From: Duganella sacchari
Lineage (GTDB): Bacteria; Pseudomonadota; Gammaproteobacteria; Burkholderiales; Burkholderiaceae_D
Direction: 5' to 3'
DNA: 64,000 nucleotides
Assembly (NCBI RefSeq): GCF_900143065.1
Contig: NZ_FRCX01000006.1
Coordinates: forward strand, 248,001 to 312,000
Part shown: positions 37,246 to 46,368 of the stretch, piece by piece
How positions within the stretch are numbered: position 1 is the stretch's first letter
How the letters are laid out: the number at the start of each line of letters is the position of its first letter
The notes under the pieces: model-generated
The model's database searches: none
What the model saw: only the letters and a program-made list of their open reading frames with translations
What the model was told of the DNA's origin: nothing
Made by a program: the position numbers and the translations under genes

Positions 37246-38178
37246 ATGAAGATTGCCAACGACGTCACCCAGCTGATCGGCCGCACGCCTTTGGTGCGGC
37301 TGAACCGGCTAACCAAGGGCACCACTGCCCAGATTCTCGCCAAGCTCGAATACTGCAACCCGGCCCATAGCGTCAAAGACCGCATCGGCCTGGCCATGAT
37401 AGAAGCGTCCGAAGCCGCCGGCCAGATCCGTCCCGACACCATCATCCTCGAACCCACCAGCGGCAACACCGGCATCGCCCTGGCCATGGTGTGCGCCGCG
37501 CGCGGCTACCGCTGCACGCTGGTCATGCCGGACACCATGAGCCGCGAACGGCGCATGCTGCTGCGCGCTTACGGCGCCGAGCTGGTGTTGACGCCGGGCG
37601 GCGAAGGCATGCTGGGCGCGATCCGCCGCGCCGACGAACTGGCCGCGTCCGACCCGCGCTACCTGATGCCGCAGCAGTTCAACAATCCCGCCAACCCCGA
37701 AGTACACCGCCGCACCACCGCCGAAGAAATCTGGAACGACACCGATGGCCGCATCGACATCCTGGTGGCCGGGGTCGGCACCGGCGGCACGATTACCGGG
37801 GTAGGCGAAATCATCAAGGAACGCAAGCCGGAATTCCGCTGCATCGCAGTGGAGCCGGAAGCCTCGCCCGTACTGGCCAAGGGCATCAAAGGACCGCATC
37901 CCCTGCAGGGCATCGGCGCCGGCTTTGTGCCGGCCGTGTTGAATACCGACATCTATGACGAGATCATCGGCGTGAGAAGCGAGGACGCGTTTGAGACCGC
38001 GCGCCGCGCGGCCAGTGAAGAGGGACTGCTGGTGGGGATTTCCTCCGGCGCCGCGCTGTGGGCTGCGCTGCAGGTCGCGCGGCGGCCGGAGAATGCCAAC
38101 AAGATCATCGTGACGATCATCCCGTCGTTTGGCGAGCGCTACCTGAGTACCGCCCTGTACGCCAATCTGGCGGATTAA
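37246..38178 (+). CDS. cysK: Cysteine synthase A (O-acetylserine sulfhydrylase)
   Basis: 310-residue PLP enzyme that makes cysteine from O-acetylserine and sulfide. The PLP lysine is in [10 protein letters not shown], the substrate loop [10 protein letters not shown], the phosphate-binding GTGGTITG, and the C-terminal [11 protein letters not shown] favours CysK over CysM. The stop overlaps the convergent CDF gene by 4 bases. Confidence 0.94.
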   Translation: MKIANDVTQLIGRTPLVRLNRLTKGTTAQILAKLEYCNPAHSVKDRIGLAMIEASEAAGQIRPDTIILEPTSGNTGIALAMVCAARGYRCTLVMPDTMSRERRMLLRAYGAELVLTPGGEGMLGAIRRADELAASDPRYLMPQQFNNPANPEVHRRTTAEEIWNDTDGRIDILVAGVGTGGTITGVGEIIKERKPEFRCIAVEPEASPVLAKGIKGPHPLQGIGAGFVPAVLNTDIYDEIIGVRSEDAFETARRAASEEGLLVGISSGAALWAALQVARRPENANKIIVTIIPSFGERYLSTALYANLAD

Positions 38179-39203
38179 TGCGCGTGGTTGTGGGCTGAGA
38201 CCGGGACGGCCGGCGGCGACTGCAGGCAGCATTCCTGGTCAGCGGCGCCAGTGCGCGCTTGCAGCGTGCTGTGCTGGATAGAAAACTCCTCGCGCAATTG
38301 CTTGCTGATGGCATCCATCACGCTGTCGCCAGGGTAGCCGGCGGGCGTCACCAGCTGCGCCGTCAAGGCGTTTTCCGTGGTGCTCATGGCCCAGATATGC
38401 AGGTCCGCGACGTCGGCTACGCCGGGCTGCTTGCGCAGGAAAGCTTCGATGCCGGTGCGGTCGACATTGTCCGGCACCGCCGCCATCACCATGCGCAGCG
38501 ACTGCGTCAGCAGCGACCAGGTGCTGATCACGATGAAGGCGACGATCAGCATGCTGACCAGCGGGTCCAGCCAATTCCAGCCGCTGTAACGCACCACCAC
38601 ACCGGCAATCAGCACGCCCAGCGAGATCGCCGCATCGGCCGCCATGTGCAGGTAAGCGCCGCGAATGTTGATATCGTCCTTGCTGCCCGACATGAACAGC
38701 CAGGCCGAGAAACCGTTGATCAGAATGCCGATACCGGCCACTACCGACACCGTCAGGCCCGCCACGGGATCCGGATGGATCAGCTGCTGCACCGCCTCCC
38801 AGGCGATCCCGCCGCACGCGACCATGAGCAGCATGGCATTGAACAGCGCAGCCAGCATCGACGAGCTGCGCAGGCCGTAGGTATAGCGGCTATTGGGCGC
38901 GCGCTTGGCGAGGATGGCAGCGCCCCAGGCCAGCATCAGGCCCAGCACATCGGACAGATTGTGGCCCGCATCGGCCATCAGCGCGGTTGAGTTGGCCAGG
39001 AAACCGTAGAAGAACTCGACTCCCACAAACACCGTATTGAGCACGATGGCGATGACAAACGCCCGGCCCATGGTGTTGGGATCGCCGTGATGGTGGTGGT
39101 GATGTCCGTGGCCGTGATCGTGCCCATGCGCGTGGCGATGGTGGTGGCCATGGTCGTGCTGGTGGTCGTGATCATGATGGTCGTGATCGTGGTGCTTGCT
39201 CAT
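38175..39203 (-). CDS. CDF-family metal exporter (CzcD/ZitB-like) with His-rich N-terminus
   Basis: 342-residue inner-membrane cation diffusion facilitator, probably for Zn and perhaps Co or Cd. The first ~42 residues are almost entirely His, Asp and Gly, a likely metal-capturing tail. Six membrane helices follow; transport-site residues are in [12 protein letters not shown] (helix 2) and [11 protein letters not shown] (helix 5). A cytoplasmic domain with [10 protein letters not shown] ends the protein, plus CC and H-N-H-A-H near the C-terminus. The start overlaps the arsR stop as ATGA, so the pair is translationally coupled. Confidence 0.94.
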   Translation of the reverse strand: MSKHHDHDHHDHDHQHDHGHHHRHAHGHDHGHGHHHHHHGDPNTMGRAFVIAIVLNTVFVGVEFFYGFLANSTALMADAGHNLSDVLGLMLAWGAAILAKRAPNSRYTYGLRSSSMLAALFNAMLLMVACGGIAWEAVQQLIHPDPVAGLTVSVVAGIGILINGFSAWLFMSGSKDDINIRGAYLHMAADAAISLGVLIAGVVVRYSGWNWLDPLVSMLIVAFIVISTWSLLTQSLRMVMAAVPDNVDRTGIEAFLRKQPGVADVADLHIWAMSTTENALTAQLVTPAGYPGDSVMDAISKQLREEFSIQHSTLQARTGAADQECCLQSPPAVPVSAHNHAH

Positions 39204-39526
39204 GCTTCGGTCCCGGTGGAAGGTTCGGCGATATGTTCCAGCATATCGTTGAGGACGCCGGTGATATGGGCATCGGCGGCGGAATAGAAAACCTGTTTGC
39301 CCTGGCGTTCAGACTTGACGATGCGGGCCGCGCGCAGCAGGCGCAGGTGGTGGCTGACCAGCGAGCTGCTCAGATCCAGTGTAGTGGCAATATCGCTCAC
39401 GGCGATCGGCGCAGGCAGGCAGGCCAGCACAATGCGCAAGCGGGTAGGGTCGCCCAGCAGGTGGAACAGGTCCGCCAGCTGAGCAATGGCCGGCTCGACG
39501 CCGGTATAGTCGTGTTGACAGCTCAT
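39200..39526 (-). CDS. ArsR/SmtB-family metal-responsive repressor
   Basis: 108-residue winged-helix regulator: LFHLLGDPTRLRIVLACL, recognition helix LSSSLVSHHLRLLRAARIV and wing SERQGKQVFYSAAD. Metal-site candidates are the C-terminal DAHITGVLNDMLEH (alpha-5 type site of zinc sensors such as CzrA/SmtB); the alpha-3N CxC of arsenic/cadmium sensors is absent. I prefer ATG 39526 (MSCQHD) because the alternative ATG at 39538 lies inside the palindromic operator. It controls the CDF exporter it overlaps. Confidence 0.92.
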   Translation of the reverse strand: MSCQHDYTGVEPAIAQLADLFHLLGDPTRLRIVLACLPAPIAVSDIATTLDLSSSLVSHHLRLLRAARIVKSERQGKQVFYSAADAHITGVLNDMLEHIAEPSTGTEA

Positions 39527-39534
39527 TATTACCA

Positions 39535-39558
39535 ACATATGAATAGGTGTTCACATGT
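39535..39558 (-). promoter_or_regulatory. ArsR/SmtB-type operator
   Basis: ACATATGAATA-GG-TGTTCACATGT is an 11-2-11 imperfect palindrome with 9 of 11 pairs matching. Its TGAA-N6-TTCA core matches known SmtB/CzrA operators. It lies just upstream of the arsR gene, consistent with autorepression of the arsR-CDF unit. Confidence 0.8.
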
Positions 39559-39568
39559 TAGCACAAAA

Positions 39569-39660
39569 TCCGGGGTCAGGTCCGTCATTTCTACACGAGC
39601 TCTGCCGTAGCCAAGTGACTAAGGCAGAGCTCGTGTAGAAATGACGGACCTGACCCCGGA
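39569..39660. repeat. Hairpin repeat, copy 1
   Basis: A perfect 38-bp inverted repeat (39569-39606 with 39623-39660) around a 16-base centre. The outer 31 bp (from CGGGGTCAGGTCCG to ACGAGCT) are identical to copy 2 at 49015-49100, while the inner 5 bp differ in sequence but remain perfectly paired. It sits between the arsR promoter region and the end of the converging-side gene at 39667. It looks like a small non-autonomous mobile palindrome (REP/MITE-like); no transposase is encoded nearby. Confidence 0.92.
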
Positions 39661-39666
39661 ATGGGT

Positions 39667-40323
39667 TTAGCGGGAGGTGTCGGCGGCTTTGGCGAGGTCG
39701 TCGCGCAGGCTTTGGAGGTTGCCGTCGATGCTGTCGTAGGCGCTGACCATTTGCCGTACGATGTGGTAGACCGCCTTGGCGTCCCCTTCGCCGATGTTGA
39801 TATCGCCCACCACGTTCAGCATTTCAGGACCGTTGAGGAAGACCGTGCCGCCGCCCGCTGCCAGGGTCTGGATGTCGCGCATGTTGGCGTAGATGCCAGA
39901 GTAGCGCTCCAGCTGTGGCTGGGTCATCCAGCTGGCCGCCTGGCTGGCGATGGCCACTTCCCACGCTTCGCGCCGCAGGGCGGGGACCTGGATGCTCAAG
40001 CCGCCAAATTTGCCGTCGCCCGTCAGCCGCCTGCCCAGCGCGCGGCTGTCTTCCTTGGCTTTGAGCCCTGCCAGCAACTGGTCGTGCAGTATGTTGAGTT
40101 TTTTGACTTCGGCCTTGTTGTGCGCCAGTACCTTGTCCAGCTCTTGCACGTTGGCCTGCATTTCGGCGTCGATGCGGGTCGCCGCCTGGTGGGCCAGATG
40201 GCGATGGTGCCAGGTCTGTACCGCATGTTCCAGCGCCAGCGCGGTGATGATACTGATCACGATCATCAGATATTCGCCGCCAAATTCCTTGAAGGATTTG
40301 GCTTTCGGTACTTCGAAATGCAT
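39667..40323 (-). CDS. Membrane-anchored coiled-coil protein of unknown function
   Basis: 218 residues with one membrane segment near the N-terminus (YLMIVISIITALALEHAV, ~19-36) after a short basic cytoplasmic piece. Residues ~48-100 have heptad character (AEMQANVQELDKVLAHNKAE), suggesting a coiled coil in the periplasm. I do not recognise a family. It is the last gene of a three-gene unit with the TraM-like and TraL-like genes, starting 8 bases after the TraM-like stop. Confidence 0.75.
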   Translation of the reverse strand: MHFEVPKAKSFKEFGGEYLMIVISIITALALEHAVQTWHHRHLAHQAATRIDAEMQANVQELDKVLAHNKAEVKKLNILHDQLLAGLKAKEDSRALGRRLTGDGKFGGLSIQVPALRREAWEVAIASQAASWMTQPQLERYSGIYANMRDIQTLAAGGGTVFLNGPEMLNVVGDINIGEGDAKAVYHIVRQMVSAYDSIDGNLQSLRDDLAKAADTSR

Positions 40324-40331
40324 ACGTCTCC

Positions 40332-40898
40332 TTATTTTTGCAATTCTGCCTGCAGTTCGGCGCGGATTTTCGGGTCCAGTTTCTGGATGGCTTTGTCCAG
40401 TTTTTCCGCCCGTTGCAGCGCCTGGGTCTGTTCGGGCGTCAGGCCAGATGAGCGGAAGGCGGCCTGGCCGCCGAGCACGATCAGCGCGCTCAGGATGGCG
40501 ACGGCTGCCGCCGCACCCAGCAAGCGCAGTTCACGCGGCGCAATGGACGGCGAGGACTGGGTGGCGATCGGCCGCACCGGACCGGACGCCGGCGTCGGGA
40601 TGTAGCCGGGCGGCGTTTCGGCCGCGTGCGCGTGGCCATGGGCGGCAGCGGCGTTCGACGGCGCTTCGTGGGCGGCGTCCAGCGCGGCTTTGCCTTCGTG
40701 CACGGCGGGCAGTCCACCCGCCAGCCGCGCCTGCTGCGCCAGTGCCAGCGAGGCGGCGTCGATCAGCGCCACGTGGCGCTGCACGGCTTCTTCCAGCACC
40801 GCTTCGTTCAGCGCGACCAGCGCAAACACCGGATCGTCAACGTCGATCCGGACGCCGGTTTTTTCAAAAACCAGGGTGCGCAGCTTTTGCTGGTCCAT
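40332..40898 (-). CDS. TraM-like protein (IncP transfer-region type)
   Basis: 188 residues. The N-terminal LRTLVFEKTGVRIDVDDPVFALVALNEAVLEEAV resembles the TraM family of IncP plasmids (immunity/activator TraM type) in its pattern of a 'gv-x-v-DDPv' turn and long helix. A disordered Ala/Pro/His-rich middle follows, then one membrane helix (~130-148, LLGAAAAVAILSALIVLGG) and a short helical tail. It lies directly downstream of the TraL-like ATPase, the same order as in RP4 Tra1. The assignment is by eye. Confidence 0.6.
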   Translation of the reverse strand: MDQQKLRTLVFEKTGVRIDVDDPVFALVALNEAVLEEAVQRHVALIDAASLALAQQARLAGGLPAVHEGKAALDAAHEAPSNAAAAHGHAHAAETPPGYIPTPASGPVRPIATQSSPSIAPRELRLLGAAAAVAILSALIVLGGQAAFRSSGLTPEQTQALQRAEKLDKAIQKLDPKIRAELQAELQK

Positions 40899-40904
40899 GG
40901 CTGC

Positions 40905-41648
40905 TTACCACTGCACTTTGTCGAGTTGCTCGAACAGGTCGCGGAACACGACCTTGATGCGCTGCTTTTCCATCACGTTGAATTTGTCGCTTTCCTTGAC
41001 TTCGGCCGCGGTCAGGCGCGCGGTGTTCATCTTTTTGATGTCGGCGCCAAAGGTGTCGGCATTGCGCGCCGACAGCACCACGCGGCCCACCACGCGCGAT
41101 GCGTTGTCGGCATAGGTCTGCGATTCGATGAACTGTTTGCCGGCTGCCGATTGCAGCAGGCCGAAGTGTTCGTTTTCCCACAGCACCAGCGGCACATTGG
41201 TGGCCTTGGCGGTGGAGACGAAACCCATGGCGGTGTCGTGCAGCGTGTCGCCGCCGCCGACGATGGTGTGGATGTAGACCTTGCGGCCGGATTCCTGCAG
41301 CAGCGCGAAACAGTCGTTCTCGATCAGGTAGCCCATCAGCGGCGAGAAGGTGTTGGCGCCATTGTCGATGACGCAGTTGCCTTCTTCTTCCAGAATGTCG
41401 ATCATCAGCGCGTCAAAGCGCTTGGGATCGATGGTGCGGCTGTCGGTCATCACCGGCACATGCTTGACGTCCATCGCCTTGTAGCGCGAGAAGGTCGCAT
41501 TCTCCTGGTCGGTGTCGTAGCAGCGCAGCGGCTGCTGGCCTTCGGCCAAATCCTTGCTGGCGATCCATTGCGCAAGAATGGTCGAGACCAGCGTCTTGCC
41601 GATGCCGCCCTTACCCTGGAGAATAAAATGTACCGTGTTTTGCATCAA
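40905..41648 (-). CDS. TraL-like P-loop ATPase (ParA/MinD fold, IncP transfer type)
   Basis: 247-residue deviant-Walker ATPase: FILQGKGGIGKT, then CYDTDQENATFSRYKAMDV and VIDNGANTFSPLMGYLIEN. The order and wording match TraL of IncP plasmids (LQGKGGVGKS, DTDP-N-TF-YKAL, IDNGAS-F-PL-YLI) far better than chromosomal ParA or MinD. The C-terminal EKQRIKVVFRDLFEQLDKV is also TraL-like. It heads a unit with the TraM-like and membrane genes; no relaxase, coupling protein or mating-pair genes are present in the window. Confidence 0.78.
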   Translation of the reverse strand: MMQNTVHFILQGKGGIGKTLVSTILAQWIASKDLAEGQQPLRCYDTDQENATFSRYKAMDVKHVPVMTDSRTIDPKRFDALMIDILEEEGNCVIDNGANTFSPLMGYLIENDCFALLQESGRKVYIHTIVGGGDTLHDTAMGFVSTAKATNVPLVLWENEHFGLLQSAAGKQFIESQTYADNASRVVGRVVLSARNADTFGADIKKMNTARLTAAEVKESDKFNVMEKQRIKVVFRDLFEQLDKVQW

Positions 41649-41707
41649 TTACTCCTGAATCGCTTGAATGCGACGAGGGTAATTGTTTTGCCGCCCGAAG
41701 GCAACGC

Positions 41708-42196
41708 CTAGTTAATAAAGCGTAGCAAGCCCTGCAACGCATGGATCACGGTTTGCTCGCGCACCGCGCGGCGGTCGCCGCTGAACACCAGGCGTTCGGT
41801 ATGCACGGTGTCGGCGTTGGCCCAGCCGAAGCAGACGGTGCCGACCGGTTTGCCGGGCACGGCGCCGGTCGGTCCGGCGATGCCGGTGGTGGACACGGCC
41901 AGGTGGGCGTTGCTGGAGCCCAGCGCGCCGCTGGCCATGGCGCCCGCGACTTCTTCCGACACGCTGCCCATCTGTGCGATGAGCGCGGCGGAGACGTCCA
42001 GCATTTCGGTTTTGGAGGCGTTGGAATAGGTGACGAAGCCGCAGTCGAACCACGCGGTGGAGCCGGCGATTTCGGTAATGGCCTGGGCCACGCCGCCGCC
42101 CGTGCAGGACTCGGCCGTGGCCAGTATCAAGCCTTTCTGTTGCAAGGCTTTGCCGACTTGCGCGGCAAGATCGAGGATGGTGTCGCTGTTGCTCAT
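41708..42196 (-). CDS. pncC: Nicotinamide-nucleotide amidohydrolase PncC (CinA C-terminal domain)
   Basis: 162-residue stand-alone CinA_C domain that deamidates NMN to NaMN in NAD salvage. The catalytic Ser lies in ATAESCTGGGVAQAI; GVGIAGPTG-type STTGIAGPTGAVPGKPVG is conserved. It lacks the N-terminal molybdopterin-like domain of full CinA. It lies upstream of the TraL-like gene on the same strand, with 59 bases between, so transcriptional linkage is uncertain. Confidence 0.94.
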   Translation of the reverse strand: MSNSDTILDLAAQVGKALQQKGLILATAESCTGGGVAQAITEIAGSTAWFDCGFVTYSNASKTEMLDVSAALIAQMGSVSEEVAGAMASGALGSSNAHLAVSTTGIAGPTGAVPGKPVGTVCFGWANADTVHTERLVFSGDRRAVREQTVIHALQGLLRFIN

Positions 42197-42368
42197 GGCT
42201 TCTCCTTCTCTGATACGGGCTTGCTAGCACTGTACCATGCACCTTGTAATGGATGCCAGTAGTGTACCGCTGTTTGCCTCAAATGCAACATCTCCCAGCC
42301 GTGCGCCGTCATACACAAAGGCTGGTATGCTTGCCTGGAAGAAGCAGTCCGAACCTGACGGAGGCGTC

Positions 42369-44984
42369 ATGATCAGCCAGAACGATATAAATTACGCCCG
42401 TATCCTGATCGTTGATGATCAGCCAGTCAATGTCGAGTTGCTGGAGTACTTACTCAATTCCACCGGCTATAAGGCGGTCAGCGCCACCACCGATCCGCGC
42501 GTGGTGGCGGGCTGGCATGCCCAGCACCATTACGACCTCATCATCCTCGACCTGCAAATGCCGGGCATGAGCGGCTTTGAGGTGATGGAGGCGCTGAAAC
42601 CGCTGGAGCCGGATGGCTGGCTGCCGGTGCTGGTGGTCACCGCCCAGCCCGATCACAAGATGCGCGCGTTTGAAGCGGGCGCGCGCGACTTCATCAGCAA
42701 GCCGTTCGATCCCATCGAAACCCTGATGCGGATCCGGAATATGCTGGAAATGCGTCTGCTGCATGCGCGCGAACGCAGCTACAACACGCGGCTTGAACAG
42801 ACCGTGCGCGAGCGGACCGCCGAGCTGCAACGCTTCCGCAGCGCCATGGACGCCACGGCCGACGCCATCTTCCTGCTTGACGCCGACAGCGCTGAAGTGG
42901 TGGACGTCAACGACGGCGCCTGCCGCATGCTGGGCTACCCACGCACCGAGATGCTGGGGCCGAGCACCAGCCGCCTGGGCCTGGGCGCGCCGGCCGACTT
43001 GCGCGCGCACGCCGAACGGCTGGCCGACTATGCCGCCGCCGTCGGGCCGTCCCGCTCGCCCGAACTGTCCGAACTGGAACTCATGCGGCGCGACCTGATC
43101 GCCGTACCCGTGGAGCTGTACTGGCAGCTGCTGCAGCGGCCCGACCAGCCGTCGGTGATGCTGGGCGTGGCGCGCGACATCAGCGAACGCCGCCAGGCGG
43201 AGGAACTGCTGCAGCACATGGCCCACTACGACAGCCTGACCGGCCTGCCCAACCGCACGCTGTTCTATAAATCGCTAGGCGACTGCATCGGCCTGGCGCA
43301 GGACAAGTCCTGGCGCATCGTCGTGCTGTTCATCGGGCTGGACCGCTTCCGCAGCATCAACGACACGCTGGGCGGTGCGCGCGGCGACGAGCTGCTGCGC
43401 CAGTTCAGCAACCGGCTGGTGCAGCGGGTACGCATCCGCGACACGGTGGGCCGACTGGGCGGCGACGAATTCGCGCTGATCCTGACCATGAGCCGCGACC
43501 AGCAGGACGCCGTCAACGCCGCCAATGAAGTGCGCGAGGCGCTGCGCCAGCCGTTCGAACTCGACGGCCATCAGGCGGTGCTGAGCGCCAGCATCGGCAT
43601 TGCCATGTACCCGGACGACGCCACCGATCCGGAAACCCTGATTAACTACGCGGAAACCGCCATGGAGCGCGCCAAGCAGGCCGGCCGCGATAACTACCGT
43701 TTCTTCACCGCCGGCATGAACGTGCAGGTGCTGGCGCGGCTGGACATGGAGCTGGCGCTGCGCCGCGCGTTCGACAACCAGGAGCTGCTGCTGCACTTCC
43801 AGCCCAAGGTCAACTTGCTGACGGGTGCGGTGGCCGGCGTCGAGTCGCTGCTGCGCTGGCAGCGGCCGGGCTTTGGCCTGGTGTATCCGGCCGAATTCGT
43901 GCCGGTGCTGGAAGATACAGGGCTGGTGGTGCGCGTGGGCGCGTGGATTATCGACGCCGCGTGCAAGCAGATCGCCGCCTGGCAGCGCGACGGCGTGGGG
44001 CCGGTGCGGGTGGCCGTCAACGTCGCCAGCCGCCAGTTCATCGAAGGTGACCTGGAGCAGGAGGTGCGCGACGCGCTGGCACGCCACCAGGTGGCGCCGG
44101 AGCTGCTGGAACTGGAACTCACCGAAACCGCGCTGATGTCCAATGCCGAGCGCACCATCACCGTGCTGAAAAACCTGAAAGCCATCGGCATCAAGGTGGC
44201 GATCGACGATTTCGGCACCGGCTATTCCTCGCTGGCCTACTTGCAGCGCTTCCCGATCGACAAGCTCAAAATCGATATCGCCTTCGTGCGCGAGATCACC
44301 ACCAACCCCAACGATGCGGCGATTGCGCTGGCCATCATCAGCATGGCGCACAGCCTCAAGCTGCAGGTGATTGCCGAAGGCGTGGAGACGCGCGCCCAGC
44401 TCGAGTATCTGCGACGCAGCCGCTGCGATGAAATCCAGGGTTATTTCTTCAGCCGTCCGCTACCGCCGCAGGAGCTGGGCGAACTCGTGAAGTCAGGCCG
44501 CAGCGTGCCGCCCGCGCCGGGCACGGCCAGCCAGCCGGCGCAGACGCTGCTGATTGTCGATGACGATGTGAATGTGCTGGCCTCGCTGCACCGGCTGTTC
44601 CGCCGCGACGGCTACCAGATCCTGACCGCCGCCTCGCCCACCGAAGCGTTCGAGCTGCTGGCGCTGCATGCGGTGCAGGTGATCGTGTGCGACCAGCGCA
44701 TGCCGGTCATGAGCGGCACGGAATTTCTCAGCAAGGTCAAGGAGATGTACCCGGAAACCATCCGCATCATCCTGTCCGGCTACACGGGGCTGGAGTCAGT
44801 GCTGGACTCGATCAACCGCGGCGCCATCTACCGTTTTTACACCAAGCCGTGGGACGATACCCAGCTGCGCGACAACATCCGGCTGGCGTTCCACCACTAT
44901 TGGCTCATGCATGGCAGCGGCAAGCTGGCGGGGCAGCCCGGCGAGGATGTCACCGCGCTGCCGACGCTTCAGGACGTGAAGTGA
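42369..44984 (+). CDS. REC-PAS-GGDEF-EAL-REC c-di-GMP signalling protein
   Basis: 871 residues. Domains in order: receiver (RILIVDDQP, phospho-Asp in IILDLQMP, SKPFDP, ~10-130), PAS (~155-280), GGDEF (~290-450, with GRLGGDEFAL intact), EAL (~465-715, with ESL in place of EAL, ETALMSN, IDDFGTGYSSL, AEGVET, QGYFFSRP intact), and a second receiver (LLIVDDDVNVL, VCDQRMPVMSG, YTKPWDD) at the C-terminus like those of RpfG-type regulators. Both catalytic sites look competent. ATG 42369 has GGAGG 5 bases upstream. No adjacent kinase is seen. Confidence 0.93.
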   Translation: MISQNDINYARILIVDDQPVNVELLEYLLNSTGYKAVSATTDPRVVAGWHAQHHYDLIILDLQMPGMSGFEVMEALKPLEPDGWLPVLVVTAQPDHKMRAFEAGARDFISKPFDPIETLMRIRNMLEMRLLHARERSYNTRLEQTVRERTAELQRFRSAMDATADAIFLLDADSAEVVDVNDGACRMLGYPRTEMLGPSTSRLGLGAPADLRAHAERLADYAAAVGPSRSPELSELELMRRDLIAVPVELYWQLLQRPDQPSVMLGVARDISERRQAEELLQHMAHYDSLTGLPNRTLFYKSLGDCIGLAQDKSWRIVVLFIGLDRFRSINDTLGGARGDELLRQFSNRLVQRVRIRDTVGRLGGDEFALILTMSRDQQDAVNAANEVREALRQPFELDGHQAVLSASIGIAMYPDDATDPETLINYAETAMERAKQAGRDNYRFFTAGMNVQVLARLDMELALRRAFDNQELLLHFQPKVNLLTGAVAGVESLLRWQRPGFGLVYPAEFVPVLEDTGLVVRVGAWIIDAACKQIAAWQRDGVGPVRVAVNVASRQFIEGDLEQEVRDALARHQVAPELLELELTETALMSNAERTITVLKNLKAIGIKVAIDDFGTGYSSLAYLQRFPIDKLKIDIAFVREITTNPNDAAIALAIISMAHSLKLQVIAEGVETRAQLEYLRRSRCDEIQGYFFSRPLPPQELGELVKSGRSVPPAPGTASQPAQTLLIVDDDVNVLASLHRLFRRDGYQILTAASPTEAFELLALHAVQVIVCDQRMPVMSGTEFLSKVKEMYPETIRIILSGYTGLESVLDSINRGAIYRFYTKPWDDTQLRDNIRLAFHHYWLMHGSGKLAGQPGEDVTALPTLQDVK

Positions 44985-45943
44985 TCAAAGCTGGACAGCC
45001 TGAGGTCCAGCGCCGCGCCATGGGCATCGACCAGGCGTAGTCCCGCTGCGGCATCGATGGTGCCGACGCGCGTGACCGGCGTCGCCACACTGCCAGCCGC
45101 CGCCAGCACCGCGGTGCGCGCCGAGGCGGGCGCGGTGAAGCACAGTTCGTAGTCATCGCCACCGGCGGCCGTGTAGGCGCGGCGCAGGGCGAGGTCCTGC
45201 GTGGCCAGGATGGCGCCGGCCGGCAGCGCATCCACATCCAGCGTAGCGCCCACGCCGGAGCGCTTGAGGATGTGACCGAGATCGCCGATGAGTCCGTCCG
45301 AAATATCAATGGCCGCGTGGGCGATGCCCTGTTCCGCCAGCAGCACGCCCAGCTCCACACGCGGCACCGGCGTGTGCATGCGGACGGCGGCGGCCCGCTG
45401 GCTGGCGGCGTCCAGCGGCTGCGGCAGTTCCAGCCGGTAGCCGGCCAGGGCCAGGCGCGCATCGCCCAGCGTGCCGGAAATCCAGATGTCGTCGCCGGGC
45501 CGGGCGGCGCTGCGGCGCAGGGCCTGGTCCGGGCGCAGTTCGCCCAACACGGTGATGCAGATATTCAGCGGGCCTTTGGTGGTGTCGCCGCCGATCAGTT
45601 CGATATTGAAGGCATCCGCCAGCGCAAACAGGCCTTGCGAGAAACCTTGCAGCCAGGCGCGGTCGGCGGCCGGCAGCGCCAGCGCCAGGGTGAAGCCGAC
45701 CGGGCGCGCGCCCATCGCGGCCAGGTCGGACAGGTTGACGGCCAGCGCCTTGTGGCCCAGCCGCAGCGGATCTTCGCCGGCAAAAAAGTGGCGGCCCTCG
45801 ACCAGCATGTCGGACGAAATGGCGGTCTGCAGGCCGGGCGTGGGCGCGATCAGCGCGCAATCGTCGCCGATGCCGAGCGCGGCGCGCGTGGCATGGTGGG
45901 GACGCTGGAAGTATTCCTGGATGAGGTCAAATTCGGAGAGCAT
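44969..45943 (-). CDS. thiL: Thiamine-monophosphate kinase
   Basis: 324-residue kinase that makes thiamine diphosphate. The ATP/Mg site GIGDDCALI, DMLVEGRHFF, HKALAVNLSDLAAMGA and DISDGLIGDLGHIL are present. The start is ATG 45943 (MLSEFDLI); an in-frame ATG at 45967 overlaps the stop of the upstream gene (TGATG) and would add eight residues, so coupled translation from there is possible. The stop overlaps the converging GGDEF/EAL gene by 16 bases. Confidence 0.95.
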   Translation of the reverse strand: MLSEFDLIQEYFQRPHHATRAALGIGDDCALIAPTPGLQTAISSDMLVEGRHFFAGEDPLRLGHKALAVNLSDLAAMGARPVGFTLALALPAADRAWLQGFSQGLFALADAFNIELIGGDTTKGPLNICITVLGELRPDQALRRSAARPGDDIWISGTLGDARLALAGYRLELPQPLDAASQRAAAVRMHTPVPRVELGVLLAEQGIAHAAIDISDGLIGDLGHILKRSGVGATLDVDALPAGAILATQDLALRRAYTAAGGDDYELCFTAPASARTAVLAAAGSVATPVTRVGTIDAAAGLRLVDAHGAALDLRLSSFDHFTS

Positions 45944-45966
45944 GGGCAGTATTGTACTGCCTGCCA

Positions 45967-46368
45967 TCAGGGCTCGATGCGCTTGGTCAGATGCTCCATG
46001 CCGATGGCCGGCAACGATTCGTCCGACAGGAACAACCAGTCATGGTTGGCCAGGCGCACCGCTACGCCGTTGACATGGAAGCGGCTCAGCAGGTTGGGCG
46101 TGAAGAACAGCTGCGGCCCCGCCTCATAGGTGGCGCCGGCCAGCACGATGAACAGCCGGCTGCTGCCCGCCTCGATGGTGGCGGCGTCCAGCGAGAGCTG
46201 GCCCAGCTTGCCCTGGCCGGTCTGCACCAGGCCGCCCAGCGAGCGGCTGTAGACAAACGCCAGTTGCTGCCCGTTTTCGTGCCAGCGCAGCAGCTGCTGC
46301 CAGACGGCCCCCTGCGGCGAAGCGCCGGCTGGTTCGGGCAGGCTCTTGGAAACGATCAAGGCGGACAT
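45967..46368 (-). CDS. Small conserved protein of unknown function
   Basis: 133 residues starting MSALIVSKSL, with AGGAG just before the ATG. It is probably a mostly-beta protein (LSRFHVNGVAVRLANHDWLFLSDES near the end); no signal peptide or membrane segment. It is upstream of thiL and may be co-transcribed with it. I do not recognise a family. Confidence 0.75.
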   Translation of the reverse strand: MSALIVSKSLPEPAGASPQGAVWQQLLRWHENGQQLAFVYSRSLGGLVQTGQGKLGQLSLDAATIEAGSSRLFIVLAGATYEAGPQLFFTPNLLSRFHVNGVAVRLANHDWLFLSDESLPAIGMEHLTKRIEP

